This document shows positions 39,392-47,315 of a stretch of DNA of 47,315 nt, one piece after another. The notes under the pieces were generated by a model that was not told where the DNA came from, searched no databases, and saw only the letters and a program-made list of their open reading frames with translations. Every line of letters starts with the position of its first letter. The stretch's first letter is position 1. The position numbers were made by a program, and so were the translations under genes. The DNA is from an uncultured Peptoniphilaceae bacterium. Lineage in GTDB: Bacteria > Bacillota > Clostridia > Tissierellales > Peptoniphilaceae. The stretch spans positions 1 to 47,315 of the forward strand of contig CAMIZH010000002.1 in NCBI GenBank assembly GCA_946403255.1, read 5' to 3'.

Positions 39392-39969
39392 GTCGGTTTT
39401 TAGCTCCTATACATTTTTTAATGTATGACAAAGTATTATTTTTAGAAGCTTTTGTAGAAAATTATATAGATATTGCTAAAGATAATAATGTGGAGTTAAA
39501 AGAATTAAATAGTCTAGGGGAGATTGAAAAGTCTCCTTTAGATAGAATTATAGATGAAGATAATATTCATTTATGGATTCAAAAAAAAGTTGAAATAGTT
39601 GAAAATAGATTTGCCTATGTAGTAAGTGAAATTTTAAAAAGCGATAAAGAGTTAATGATTGAACTTTTAAAATACTCTTATAGAAAAGGTAGAAATGAAA
39701 ACTTTAATTCAAATGTAGATGATGCTTTTAAGTTTATTATATCTAGATTTTTAGATGGAATGCCTTGTGATAATTCTATATCTATTATTGAGAGCAATGA
39801 AGATTTTGTTAAATTTATTATAGAAATAGACAATCATGAAAAGTTTTGGGAATATGGAATTTCATCAGAAACTTATTGGGAAATTAGGAATAAATATATA
39901 AAGGGACTTTTAAGTAGTAGTAGATATGATTTATTTGTAGAAAATAATATATATGAGATAAGGGGATAG
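39388..39969 (+). CDS. uncharacterised 193-aa protein in hcp operon
   Basis: [30 protein letters not shown]...; 4-nt overlap with hcp and 2 nt from the hemerythrin gene. Confidence 0.8.
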   Translation: MSRFLAPIHFLMYDKVLFLEAFVENYIDIAKDNNVELKELNSLGEIEKSPLDRIIDEDNIHLWIQKKVEIVENRFAYVVSEILKSDKELMIELLKYSYRKGRNENFNSNVDDAFKFIISRFLDGMPCDNSISIIESNEDFVKFIIEIDNHEKFWEYGISSETYWEIRNKYIKGLLSSSRYDLFVENNIYEIRG

Positions 39970-39971
39970 TT

Positions 39972-40520
39972 ATGTTTGCTATAGAATATTTAGAACAAGA
40001 GCATAGTTATATTTTAAAGTTAACAAATAGAATTGAAGAGGAATCCTTGAAAATATTAAATGGGGAAAATGTTGATATAGATTTCTTTAAAAATTCAGTT
40101 TTATATATTAAAAAATTTGCAGATGCAGAACATCATAAAAAGGAAGAGGATATATTCTTTAAATATATGGTGGAAAATTTAGGGGCAGTTGCTGAAAAGT
40201 TAATTAAAAATGGAATGCTTGTAGAACATGATATGGCGAGATTTTATATATTAAGTTTATCAGAGGCAATATCTTCTTATGAAGAAAATGGTGATGATAA
40301 GAGCAAGTTATATATTATTACAAATGCAATGAATTATGCAGAGCTTTTAAGACGTCATATAGATAAAGAAAACAATGTTGTCTATACTTTTGGAGAAAGA
40401 GAACTTTCTGAGGAAGTTAAAAACAAAATTGAAGAAGAAATGAAAAATAGAGTTAAAGAAGAAAAAATAAATGAGGATGAAAAAAATTCTCTTTTAGAAA
40501 AATTAAATATAGTAATGTAA
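39972..40520 (+). CDS. hemerythrin-like domain protein
   Basis: EQEHSYILKLTNRIEEE, ADAEHHKKEEDIFF, VEHDMARFYIL, LLRRHIDKENNVVYTFGE: HHE iron-ligand pattern. Confidence 0.9.
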   Translation: MFAIEYLEQEHSYILKLTNRIEEESLKILNGENVDIDFFKNSVLYIKKFADAEHHKKEEDIFFKYMVENLGAVAEKLIKNGMLVEHDMARFYILSLSEAISSYEENGDDKSKLYIITNAMNYAELLRRHIDKENNVVYTFGERELSEEVKNKIEEEMKNRVKEEKINEDEKNSLLEKLNIVM

Positions 40521-40523
40521 TTT

Positions 40524-40553
40524 AGGAGGTTGTATAAGCAACCTTCTTTTTTT
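40524..40553 (+). terminator. intrinsic terminator of hcp operon
   Basis: AGGAGGTTG-TATAA-GCAACCTTCT followed by T run. Confidence 0.85.
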
Positions 40554-40625
40554 ATGTGATTTACAATATAGTAAAAATCATATATGATTTTGTATTGTAG
40601 TTTAAAATAAATTTGAAAGGTTAGG

Positions 40626-41807
40626 ATGATGAGTAATCAAAAAAACACAAAGAGAGCTTATATAATTGAAAGTATAATGTTTCTTACATATGTATTTTTT
40701 GGAGTAAACTGGATTGTTGGAACAACACTTACGCCAGAAATAATTGAGTATTTTAATTTAAATTCTTTTGCATCTGCAACATTTGTTTCAAATGCAATAA
40801 CTATAGCAAAGATTTTAGGTAATTTAATTGCTGCAAATATTTTATATAAATTATTTCCTAAAAAAGCAATTGGACTTGCATCATTTTCAATATTTTTAGG
40901 ATCTTTAGTTGCAATAATAGCTCCAAGTTATTTTATATTTACATTAGGTAGATTTATTATGGGATTTGGTGGAGCACTTTATATAGTATATTTTAATCCT
41001 GTTATAATTCATTATTTTACAGAGGATAAAAGACCAGTATTAAATACATTAAACAATGCTTGTTATAATATTGGTTCAATTGTTGCATTAATTATGGTAG
41101 GTCCTGTTGTAGCTTGGTTAGAAAACTGGAAATTATCAATGTTATTTTTTGCAATGATATCCTTTGTTTTGTTTTTATTATGGTTAGTTTTTGGAGAAGA
41201 TTTTGAAATCTTTAAAAAGAATGAAGAAAAGCATAGTATAAGAAGTGAATTAAAGTATAAATTTAATTGGATTTTACCAATAACTTATGCAGGAAGACTT
41301 ACATTGTACTTAGTACTATTAACAATATTTCCAATATCAGGATTGTCAGTTTTAAATGCAAGACATCTTTCAGCTCTTATGGCAACTGGTGGATTAATTG
41401 GTTCATTTTTAGCGATGATGATTGCAAAAAAATCTGAAAGAAGACTGCCTGTTATAAGATTTTCTGGAATTGGTATGCCAATATTTGGAGCAATTCTTCT
41501 TTTAACAAATTCAGTGACTATTGAAATAATTGCAAGTTTAGCAGTTGGTATATTTATATATCTTCCACTAACTTCTTTATTTACAATTCCACAGGAATTA
41601 GAAGGAATGACAATTTCAAAATTAACTGCAGTAATGAGTTTGTTTTGGTCTATATCTTATATATTTGAAACTATAGCTTATTATTCAATAGGTAGAGTAA
41701 TAGATTCACAGGGATATTTAGCAGGGCTTTTTATAGCGGTAGTTTTATCATCAACTTGTTTTATAGGTTCATTTTTACTTCCTGAAACTGGATTAAAGAA
41801 AAATTAA
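40626..41807 (+). CDS. MFS transporter
   Basis: 12-TM-like hydrophobic protein; ILGRFIMGFGGALYIVYFNPVIIHYF-type MFS motifs. Confidence 0.85.
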   Translation: MMSNQKNTKRAYIIESIMFLTYVFFGVNWIVGTTLTPEIIEYFNLNSFASATFVSNAITIAKILGNLIAANILYKLFPKKAIGLASFSIFLGSLVAIIAPSYFIFTLGRFIMGFGGALYIVYFNPVIIHYFTEDKRPVLNTLNNACYNIGSIVALIMVGPVVAWLENWKLSMLFFAMISFVLFLLWLVFGEDFEIFKKNEEKHSIRSELKYKFNWILPITYAGRLTLYLVLLTIFPISGLSVLNARHLSALMATGGLIGSFLAMMIAKKSERRLPVIRFSGIGMPIFGAILLLTNSVTIEIIASLAVGIFIYLPLTSLFTIPQELEGMTISKLTAVMSLFWSISYIFETIAYYSIGRVIDSQGYLAGLFIAVVLSSTCFIGSFLLPETGLKKN

Positions 41808-41814
41808 TATAAAT

Positions 41815-41852
41815 AAAAAGAACTCATCCTAAAAATAGATGAGTTCTTTTTT
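41815..41852. terminator. bidirectional intrinsic terminator between MFS and bioY
   Basis: AAAAGAACTCATC-CTAAAAATA-GATGAGTTCTTTT. Confidence 0.85.
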
Positions 41853-42399
41853 AATTTAAATGTTTTAATCCATTTTTTATTTTTGGAGTAATAATTGTTG
41901 CAATAATCATTTTTAATATATCTCCTGGTAAGAAAGGAATAAGTCCCATTGAAAGTACAGCCATAAGACTTTCAGGTGTGCTACCAATATAGTATTTAAG
42001 AACAAGAACCATATATGGAAGTCCAATTGCATAAAATAATATTTCGGCAACTATTAATGATATAAATATTTTTTTTCTATTAGTAGATTCTCCAACCATT
42101 TTAGAAATAAGAGCAGAGCCTATGGCAAAAGCTATTAAAAATCCAAAAGTTGGTTTAAATACAGATTGAACTCCACCAGTAAATCCTGAAAATATTGGAA
42201 GTCCTATAAGTCCTAGTAAAATATAAACAAGAACTGAAAGAATTGCTTCTGTTGGGCTAAGTAAAAGTCCGGCCATAAATACAAAGAAATTTTGTAATGT
42301 AATTGGCACAGGGTACATTGGTATTGATATAAAAGCTCCTACGCATATAAGTGCTGTAAAAATTGCTATTCTAGTAATTGATTTAGTATTAGTTTTCAT
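41851..42399 (-). CDS. bioY: biotin transporter BioY
   Basis: MYPVPITLQNFFVFMAGLLLSPTEAILSVLVYILLGLIGLPIFSGFTGGVQSVFKPTFGFLIAFAIGS: BioY signature. Confidence 0.95.
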   Translation of the reverse strand: MKTNTKSITRIAIFTALICVGAFISIPMYPVPITLQNFFVFMAGLLLSPTEAILSVLVYILLGLIGLPIFSGFTGGVQSVFKPTFGFLIAFAIGSALISKMVGESTNRKKIFISLIVAEILFYAIGLPYMVLVLKYYIGSTPESLMAVLSMGLIPFLPGDILKMIIATIITPKIKNGLKHLN

Positions 42400-42422
42400 A
42401 AATGCCTCCTTAATCTACTATA

Positions 42423-42472
42423 ATTATAAATATGGTTGACAAATAAGTCAAATGATATTTAATGTTAACCAT
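42423..42472 (-). promoter_or_regulatory. bioY promoter (TTGACT-N17-TATAAT) with inverted-repeat operator
   Basis: Minus strand -35 at 42446-42451, -10 at 42423-42428; ATGGTTGACA (42432-42441)/TGTTAACCAT (42463-42472). Confidence 0.7.
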
Positions 42473-42615
42473 AAAAATAAATAAAAAGACAAATTCTTTA
42501 AATTAATAATTTTAAGTTTAGCACTTAGAATCTAATTATCTTTAAATTTCTTGCATTTTAAAAGTTATAAATATATACTAAAAATATTAAAAATTTCTAA
42601 AAAATGAGGATGGAT

Positions 42616-43410
42616 ATGTTATTAGTAATTGATGTAGGAAATACTACAATTGTATTTGGTGTTTATAAGAAAAATGAGTTGGTGCATGATTTTAGAATTT
42701 CAACTGTAAAGACTAGAACATCTGATGAATATGGAATGTTATTTTATAATACACTCTCTCTAGGAAATATAGATCCATTAGATATAGAAGATGTTATTAT
42801 TTCTTCTGTTGTTCCTAACTTAATGCATACACTACCAAGTATGATTATTAAATATTTTAATAAAAAACCAATTGTTATAAATGATGATATAAATACTGGA
42901 TTAAATATTAAATATGATAATCCTAAAGAAGTTGGGGCAGATAGAATTGTAAATGCTGTTGCAGCTTTAGATAAATATGGTGGTCCTTGTATTATTATTG
43001 ATATTGGAACTGCTATGACTTTTTGTGTTGTTGATGAAAATAGAAATTATCTTGGTGGATTAATTATGCCAGGTCTTGGAATATCATCTGAAGCTTTATT
43101 TATGAGAACTTCAAAACTTCCTAAGATAGAAATAGTTCAACCAGATCATGTTATTTCTACAACAACTGTATCTAGCATGCAATCAGGAATGTATTATGGA
43201 TATAATGTAATGATAGATGGAATAATTGAAAAAATAGTAGAAGAACTTGGAATTGGTGTAGAAGATATAAATATAATTTCAACTGGTGGTTTTTCTTCAC
43301 TATTAACAAAGGATTCAAAATATAATATTGTAATAGATAGATTTTTAACTTTACATGGTTTAAAAACTCTTTACGATATGAATAAGGATGAAATAATTGA
43401 AAAATATTAA
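42616..43410 (+). CDS. coaX: type III pantothenate kinase
   Basis: LLVIDVGNTTIVFGVYKK, GADRIVNAVAALDKYGGPCIIIDIGTAMTFCVVD, GGLIMPGLGISSEALF. ATG 42616 preferred over 42604. Confidence 0.95.
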   Translation: MLLVIDVGNTTIVFGVYKKNELVHDFRISTVKTRTSDEYGMLFYNTLSLGNIDPLDIEDVIISSVVPNLMHTLPSMIIKYFNKKPIVINDDINTGLNIKYDNPKEVGADRIVNAVAALDKYGGPCIIIDIGTAMTFCVVDENRNYLGGLIMPGLGISSEALFMRTSKLPKIEIVQPDHVISTTTVSSMQSGMYYGYNVMIDGIIEKIVEELGIGVEDINIISTGGFSSLLTKDSKYNIVIDRFLTLHGLKTLYDMNKDEIIEKY

Positions 43411-44347
43411 TATAAATGGAGCAATATTATCTCCACTTGCTGGATATACAGATGAAGCCTTTAGGGAAATATGTGCAGAACATAATGCGGCTATGACTGT
43501 TTCGGAAATGGTAAGTGCAAAGGCTTTGTACTATGGTGATAAAAAATCTAAAGAATTATTAAAAATATCAGAAAAAGAAAACAATGCTTGTTTACAACTT
43601 TTTGGAGATGATCCAGATATTATGAGTACTGTTGTAAGAGATATAGTAAATCCATTGGATTTTAAAACTATTGATATAAATATGGGATGCCCTGCGCCAA
43701 AAATTGTAAAAAACAATAATGGTTCGGCTCTTTTAGATCAACCAGAACTTTCTTATGATATAATGAAAAGTGTTGTTTTAAGTTCAAATGTGCCAGTGTC
43801 TGTAAAGATACGAAAGGGAATAAGAGATAGTAATTCTATGGAAGTTGCAAGGCTTGCAGAGAAAGCGGGAATTGCTTTTATTACAGTACATGGAAGAACG
43901 AGAGAAGAATATTATTCAGGTACAGCGGACTGGAACTATATAAAAAGTGTAAAAGAAGAAGTTTCAATTCCTGTAATTGGAAATGGAGATATAAATAGTT
44001 ATGAAGATGCTCTTGAGAAAATTAATTTTTCAGGAGTGGATGGAGTAAGTATAGGTCGTGGAGCAATAGGCAATCCTTTTATATTTGATGAAATATATAA
44101 AAAGTTTTCAGGTCTAGATTATAATAAGCCTTTAAATAGCGAAAGATTAGAAATGGCAATTTATCACTTAAATTTAATTTGTAAATACAAGGGTGAGAAA
44201 ATTGGTGTAAGAGAGATGAGAAAACACTTTGTAGGATATTTAAAAGGAATGACTGGATCTAAAGAAATTAAGGATAAGCTAAACAGAGTTGATGATTTAG
44301 TTGAGATTGAAAAAATGATTAGAGACTTTATGGTTGATATTGACTGA
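43397..44347 (+). CDS. dus: tRNA-dihydrouridine synthase
   Basis: LSPLAGYTDEAFREIC, DINMGCPAPKIVKNNNGSALL, VSVKIRKGI, ITVHGRTREEYYSG, IGNGDI, GVSIGRGAIGNPFIF. Confidence 0.95.
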   Translation: MKNININGAILSPLAGYTDEAFREICAEHNAAMTVSEMVSAKALYYGDKKSKELLKISEKENNACLQLFGDDPDIMSTVVRDIVNPLDFKTIDINMGCPAPKIVKNNNGSALLDQPELSYDIMKSVVLSSNVPVSVKIRKGIRDSNSMEVARLAEKAGIAFITVHGRTREEYYSGTADWNYIKSVKEEVSIPVIGNGDINSYEDALEKINFSGVDGVSIGRGAIGNPFIFDEIYKKFSGLDYNKPLNSERLEMAIYHLNLICKYKGEKIGVREMRKHFVGYLKGMTGSKEIKDKLNRVDDLVEIEKMIRDFMVDID

Positions 44348-44352
44348 TATTC

Positions 44353-44381
44353 TTGACAATATCGCTACTTTCAACTATAAT
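44353..44381 (+). promoter_or_regulatory. promoter of greA-lysS
   Basis: TTGACA-N17-TATAAT. Confidence 0.8.
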
Positions 44382-44450
44382 TACTTAGACTTTTAGAACG
44401 ATGTGAATATTATAAATATGGTCTTAATATTAGATTTAGGAGAGATATAA

Positions 44451-44927
44451 ATGGTTGAAAAGGATATATTTTTTACCCCAGAAGGTTTAGAAAAAATAGA
44501 AGCGGAAATTGAACATTTAAGAACTGTTAGAAGAAAAGAAGTAGCTGACAGAATTAAAGTAGCGCTAGGATACGGTGACCTTTCAGAAAACTCAGAATAT
44601 GATGAGGCTAAAAATGAACAAGCTCAAGTTGAAGAAAGAATTGCAAAACTTGAAGGTATGGTTAGAAATGCTGTAGTAATAGATGAAGATGATCTTAATA
44701 CAGAAGTTGTAAATGTAGGTTCTATTGTAAAAGTGAAAGATTGTTTAACTGGAGATATAGAAGAATTTACAATTGTTGGTTCAGCAGAAGCAGATCCATT
44801 AGAAGATAAAATTTCTAACGAAAGTCCAGTAGGTGGAAAATTACTAGGTAAAAAAGTTAGTGAGACAGTAGAAATTGAAATTCCTGATGGAATGATTAAG
44901 TATGAAATTGTATCAATTTCTTTATAA
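44451..44927 (+). CDS. greA: transcription elongation factor GreA
   Basis: FTPEGLEKIEAEIEHLRTVRRKEVADRIKVALGYGDLSENSEYDEAKNEQA. Confidence 0.97.
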   Translation: MVEKDIFFTPEGLEKIEAEIEHLRTVRRKEVADRIKVALGYGDLSENSEYDEAKNEQAQVEERIAKLEGMVRNAVVIDEDDLNTEVVNVGSIVKVKDCLTGDIEEFTIVGSAEADPLEDKISNESPVGGKLLGKKVSETVEIEIPDGMIKYEIVSISL

Positions 44928-44939
44928 GTAGGAGGAAAC

Positions 44940-46433
44940 ATGCAAAATACTGATGAAAAAAGACTTAATGAAATGCTTCTTTTAAAGAGACGTAAATTAG
45001 AAGAATTAAGAGAAGAAGGAAAAGATCCTTTTAAAATTTCAAAATTTGACGTAACACACTATTCTACAGCTATTAAAGATGCTTTTGAAGAACTTGAAGA
45101 AAAAGAAGTTATTATAGCAGGAAGAGTAATGAGTAAAAGACGTCATGGAAAAATAGCTTTCTTAGATATTCAAGATCAAGAAGGTAGAATCCAAGTTTTT
45201 GCTAGAAAAGATATTTTAGAAGAAAACTATGAAGATGTTAAAGGTCTTGATATTGGAGATATAGCTGGAGTAAAGGGATTAGTTTTCAAAACTGAAGCTG
45301 GAGAAATAACAGTAAGAGCTACTGAAATAACTCTACTTAGCAAATCATTACAAATATTACCAGAAAAATATCATGGATTAAAAGATCCTGACTTAAGATA
45401 TAGACAAAGATATGTTGATTTAATTGTAAATCCAGAAATTAAAGAAACATTTATAAAAAGAAATATAGTATTAAGATCTATTAGAGAATACCTTGATAAT
45501 AAAGGTTTCTTAGAAGTAGAAACTCCAATACTAGGAACAGTTGCTGGTGGAGCAAATGCTAAACCTTTCTTAACACACCACAATTCTTTAGATATTGATA
45601 TGCAACTTAGAATTGCAAATGAATTATTCTTAAAAAGATTAGTAGTTGGTGGATTTGATAAAGTATATGAAATGGGAAAAATGTTTAGAAATGAAGGAAT
45701 GGATACAAGACATAATCCTGAATTTACAAATATTGAAATATATCAAGCATATACAGACTATGAAGAAATGATGAGAATAACTGAAGATTTATTTGAAAAT
45801 GCTGCAATTAAACTTTATGGCACAACTAAAATAAATTACCAAGGAACTGAAATAGATTTAAAAGCTCCATGGAAAAGAATAACTATGACTGAAGCAGTAA
45901 AAGAAACTGCAGGAGTAGACTTCGATAAAATAAATACAGATGAAGAAGCTATTGAAGTAGCTAAAGCTAAAGGACTTGAAGTAGAAAAAGGATGGACAAG
46001 AGGTAAAATAATTGCTGAAATGTTCGAAGAATTTGCAGAAGGAACTTTAGTACAACCAACATTTGTAACAAAACATCCAGTAGAAGTTTCACCACTTTCA
46101 AAAAGATCAATTGAAGATGAAAGACTTACAGATAGATTTGAAGCTTTCATTAATACTTGGGAATTTGCAAATGCATTTTCTGAGTTAAATGACCCAATAG
46201 ATCAAAAAGAAAGATTTGAAGCACAAGTAAGAGAAAAAGAAGCTGGAGATGATGAAGCTCATCCAATGGATCATGACTTTATAAATGCCCTAGAAGTAGG
46301 TCTTCCACCAACAGGAGGACTAGGTATAGGTGTAGATAGAATGATTATGCTATTAACAGATCAACCAAGCATAAGAGACGTTGTATTCTTCCCTACAATG
46401 AAACCACTAGGCGTAGAAAAAGAAGAAAAATAA
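44940..46433 (+). CDS. lysS: lysyl-tRNA synthetase (class II)
   Basis: [66 protein letters not shown]. Confidence 0.98.
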   Translation: MQNTDEKRLNEMLLLKRRKLEELREEGKDPFKISKFDVTHYSTAIKDAFEELEEKEVIIAGRVMSKRRHGKIAFLDIQDQEGRIQVFARKDILEENYEDVKGLDIGDIAGVKGLVFKTEAGEITVRATEITLLSKSLQILPEKYHGLKDPDLRYRQRYVDLIVNPEIKETFIKRNIVLRSIREYLDNKGFLEVETPILGTVAGGANAKPFLTHHNSLDIDMQLRIANELFLKRLVVGGFDKVYEMGKMFRNEGMDTRHNPEFTNIEIYQAYTDYEEMMRITEDLFENAAIKLYGTTKINYQGTEIDLKAPWKRITMTEAVKETAGVDFDKINTDEEAIEVAKAKGLEVEKGWTRGKIIAEMFEEFAEGTLVQPTFVTKHPVEVSPLSKRSIEDERLTDRFEAFINTWEFANAFSELNDPIDQKERFEAQVREKEAGDDEAHPMDHDFINALEVGLPPTGGLGIGVDRMIMLLTDQPSIRDVVFFPTMKPLGVEKEEK

Positions 46434-46442
46434 AAAATGATA

Positions 46443-46471
46443 AGAGAGGTCTTAGAGACTTCTCTTTTTTT
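46443..46471 (+). terminator. intrinsic terminator
   Basis: AGAGAGGTC...GACTTCTCT followed by T run. Confidence 0.75.
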
Positions 46472-46484
46472 ATAGGAGGAAAAA

Positions 46485-46838
46485 ATGAAATTAAACTTTA
46501 TAACTATAATGGTAGAAGATATAAAAAAATCAATAAAATTTTATGAAGAAATATTAGGTTTAAAAGTAGTTAGAAGCATCGAGCTGGATAATGGACATAT
46601 AAAATTCTTATCAAATGCAGAGAATGAAACAATGATTGAATTAATAGAGATGAAAAATAGTAAAAGTGTTAGAGTAGAAGGAATGATAATGAGTTTTAAA
46701 TCAGAAAATTTATTAGAAGCTAGAGAAAAAGCAATAAGTTTAGAATATAAAGTATCTGAAATAAAAACTTTTGGAGATAAACCAGAGCACTTTATAGTAG
46801 AAGATCCAAATGGATTAAAAATAGAGATAAGTATATAG
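46485..46838 (+). CDS. VOC/glyoxalase-family protein
   Basis: MKLNFITIMVEDIKKSIKFYEEILGLKVVR...HFIVEDPNGLKIEIS. Confidence 0.9.
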   Translation: MKLNFITIMVEDIKKSIKFYEEILGLKVVRSIELDNGHIKFLSNAENETMIELIEMKNSKSVRVEGMIMSFKSENLLEAREKAISLEYKVSEIKTFGDKPEHFIVEDPNGLKIEISI

Positions 46839-47007
46839 TAGAAAATATATGTAATAAGAAAACAAAAGTTTACTGCGAAAAGCATTAATATGTTTTAGAT
46901 TAGAGTAAGGTTATTATAACTTTAGGAGTTAGCAAAACCATATATTGCAGTAAATACACAATGCTATAAAAAGTAATAAAAAATCTAAGAAATATCAACA
47001 AATATTA

Positions 47008-47313
47008 TTGACATTAAGGATTAACCTAGATATACTATAAAAGTTCTTAAAAGAGAAGAACTATGAGAAAAAAACATTAAAACTTTTATAAAAAACATAT
47101 TGACAAAAACATCTTAAAAGATGTATACTATAAAAGTTGTTTTAAGTAATGAATAAATTATTTAAAACAAACGATAAAAAAGTTCTTGACAAAAGAAAAT
47201 ATCTATCGTATAATAAATAAGCTACTTCAAGTCGATGAGACTTAAAAAAGTGGTTGACATTAAAAAAATAACTTAAAAAAGTAGTTGACAAAACACTTTA
47301 AAAGTTATATACT
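47008..47313 (+). promoter_or_regulatory. tandem array of at least four sigma-A-type promoters, probably upstream of an rRNA operon or other very highly expressed unit
   Basis: TTGACA/TATACT 47008/47031 (N17); TTGACA/TATACT 47100/47124 (N18); TTGACA/TATAAT 47186/47209 (N17); TTGACA/TATACT 47285/47308 (N17); extra TTGACA at 47254. Confidence 0.85.
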
Positions 47314-47315
47314 AA

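Noticed and set aside
1-47315. Search for tRNA genes, IS elements, prophage genes and CRISPR repeats
   Set aside because: No transposase, integrase or phage structural ORFs, no regularly spaced repeats and no recognised tRNA cloverleaf/TTCRANNC pattern were found by eye. tRNAscan-SE, ISEScan and CRISPRCasFinder would be needed to confirm.

Overview
A 47.3 kb AT-rich chromosomal window from an anaerobic Firmicute. Gene content and order suggest the Tissierellia/Peptoniphilaceae, which is an inference. Most of it is core genome: mazG/yabN-like–hup–rqcP–divIC–S1–tilS–hpt–ftsH; yheO-like/tdcB-like/ridA; pepD–pepT–YfcC transporter; T-box–ileS; a complete pst–phoU–phoPR operon; a MoxR/VWA pair; PBP1A; an hcp nitrosative-stress locus; bioY; coaX–dus–greA–lysS. 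The right end is a dense array of sigma-A-type promoters that looks like the upstream region of a highly expressed, possibly rRNA, operon. I see no CRISPR array, prophage, IS element or tRNA. The strongest unusual observations are: (1) a PstS phosphate-binding lipoprotein whose two halves are circularly permuted; (2) an IleS of the long type-2 class whose HIGH signature reads GIHH (GxHH), the altered motif linked to mupirocin hyper-resistance; (3) an hcp operon with a C-terminal DUF1858 domain on Hcp, an uncharacterised 193-aa protein and a stand-alone hemerythrin, resembling a split RIC/ScdA repair system, with a GTAAC-N4-GTTAC site predicted at -41.5; (4) a phased Pho-box array, an inverted repeat straddling the bioY -35 box, and the tandem promoter array. 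No homology searches were run. Family names come from motif and sequence recognition.
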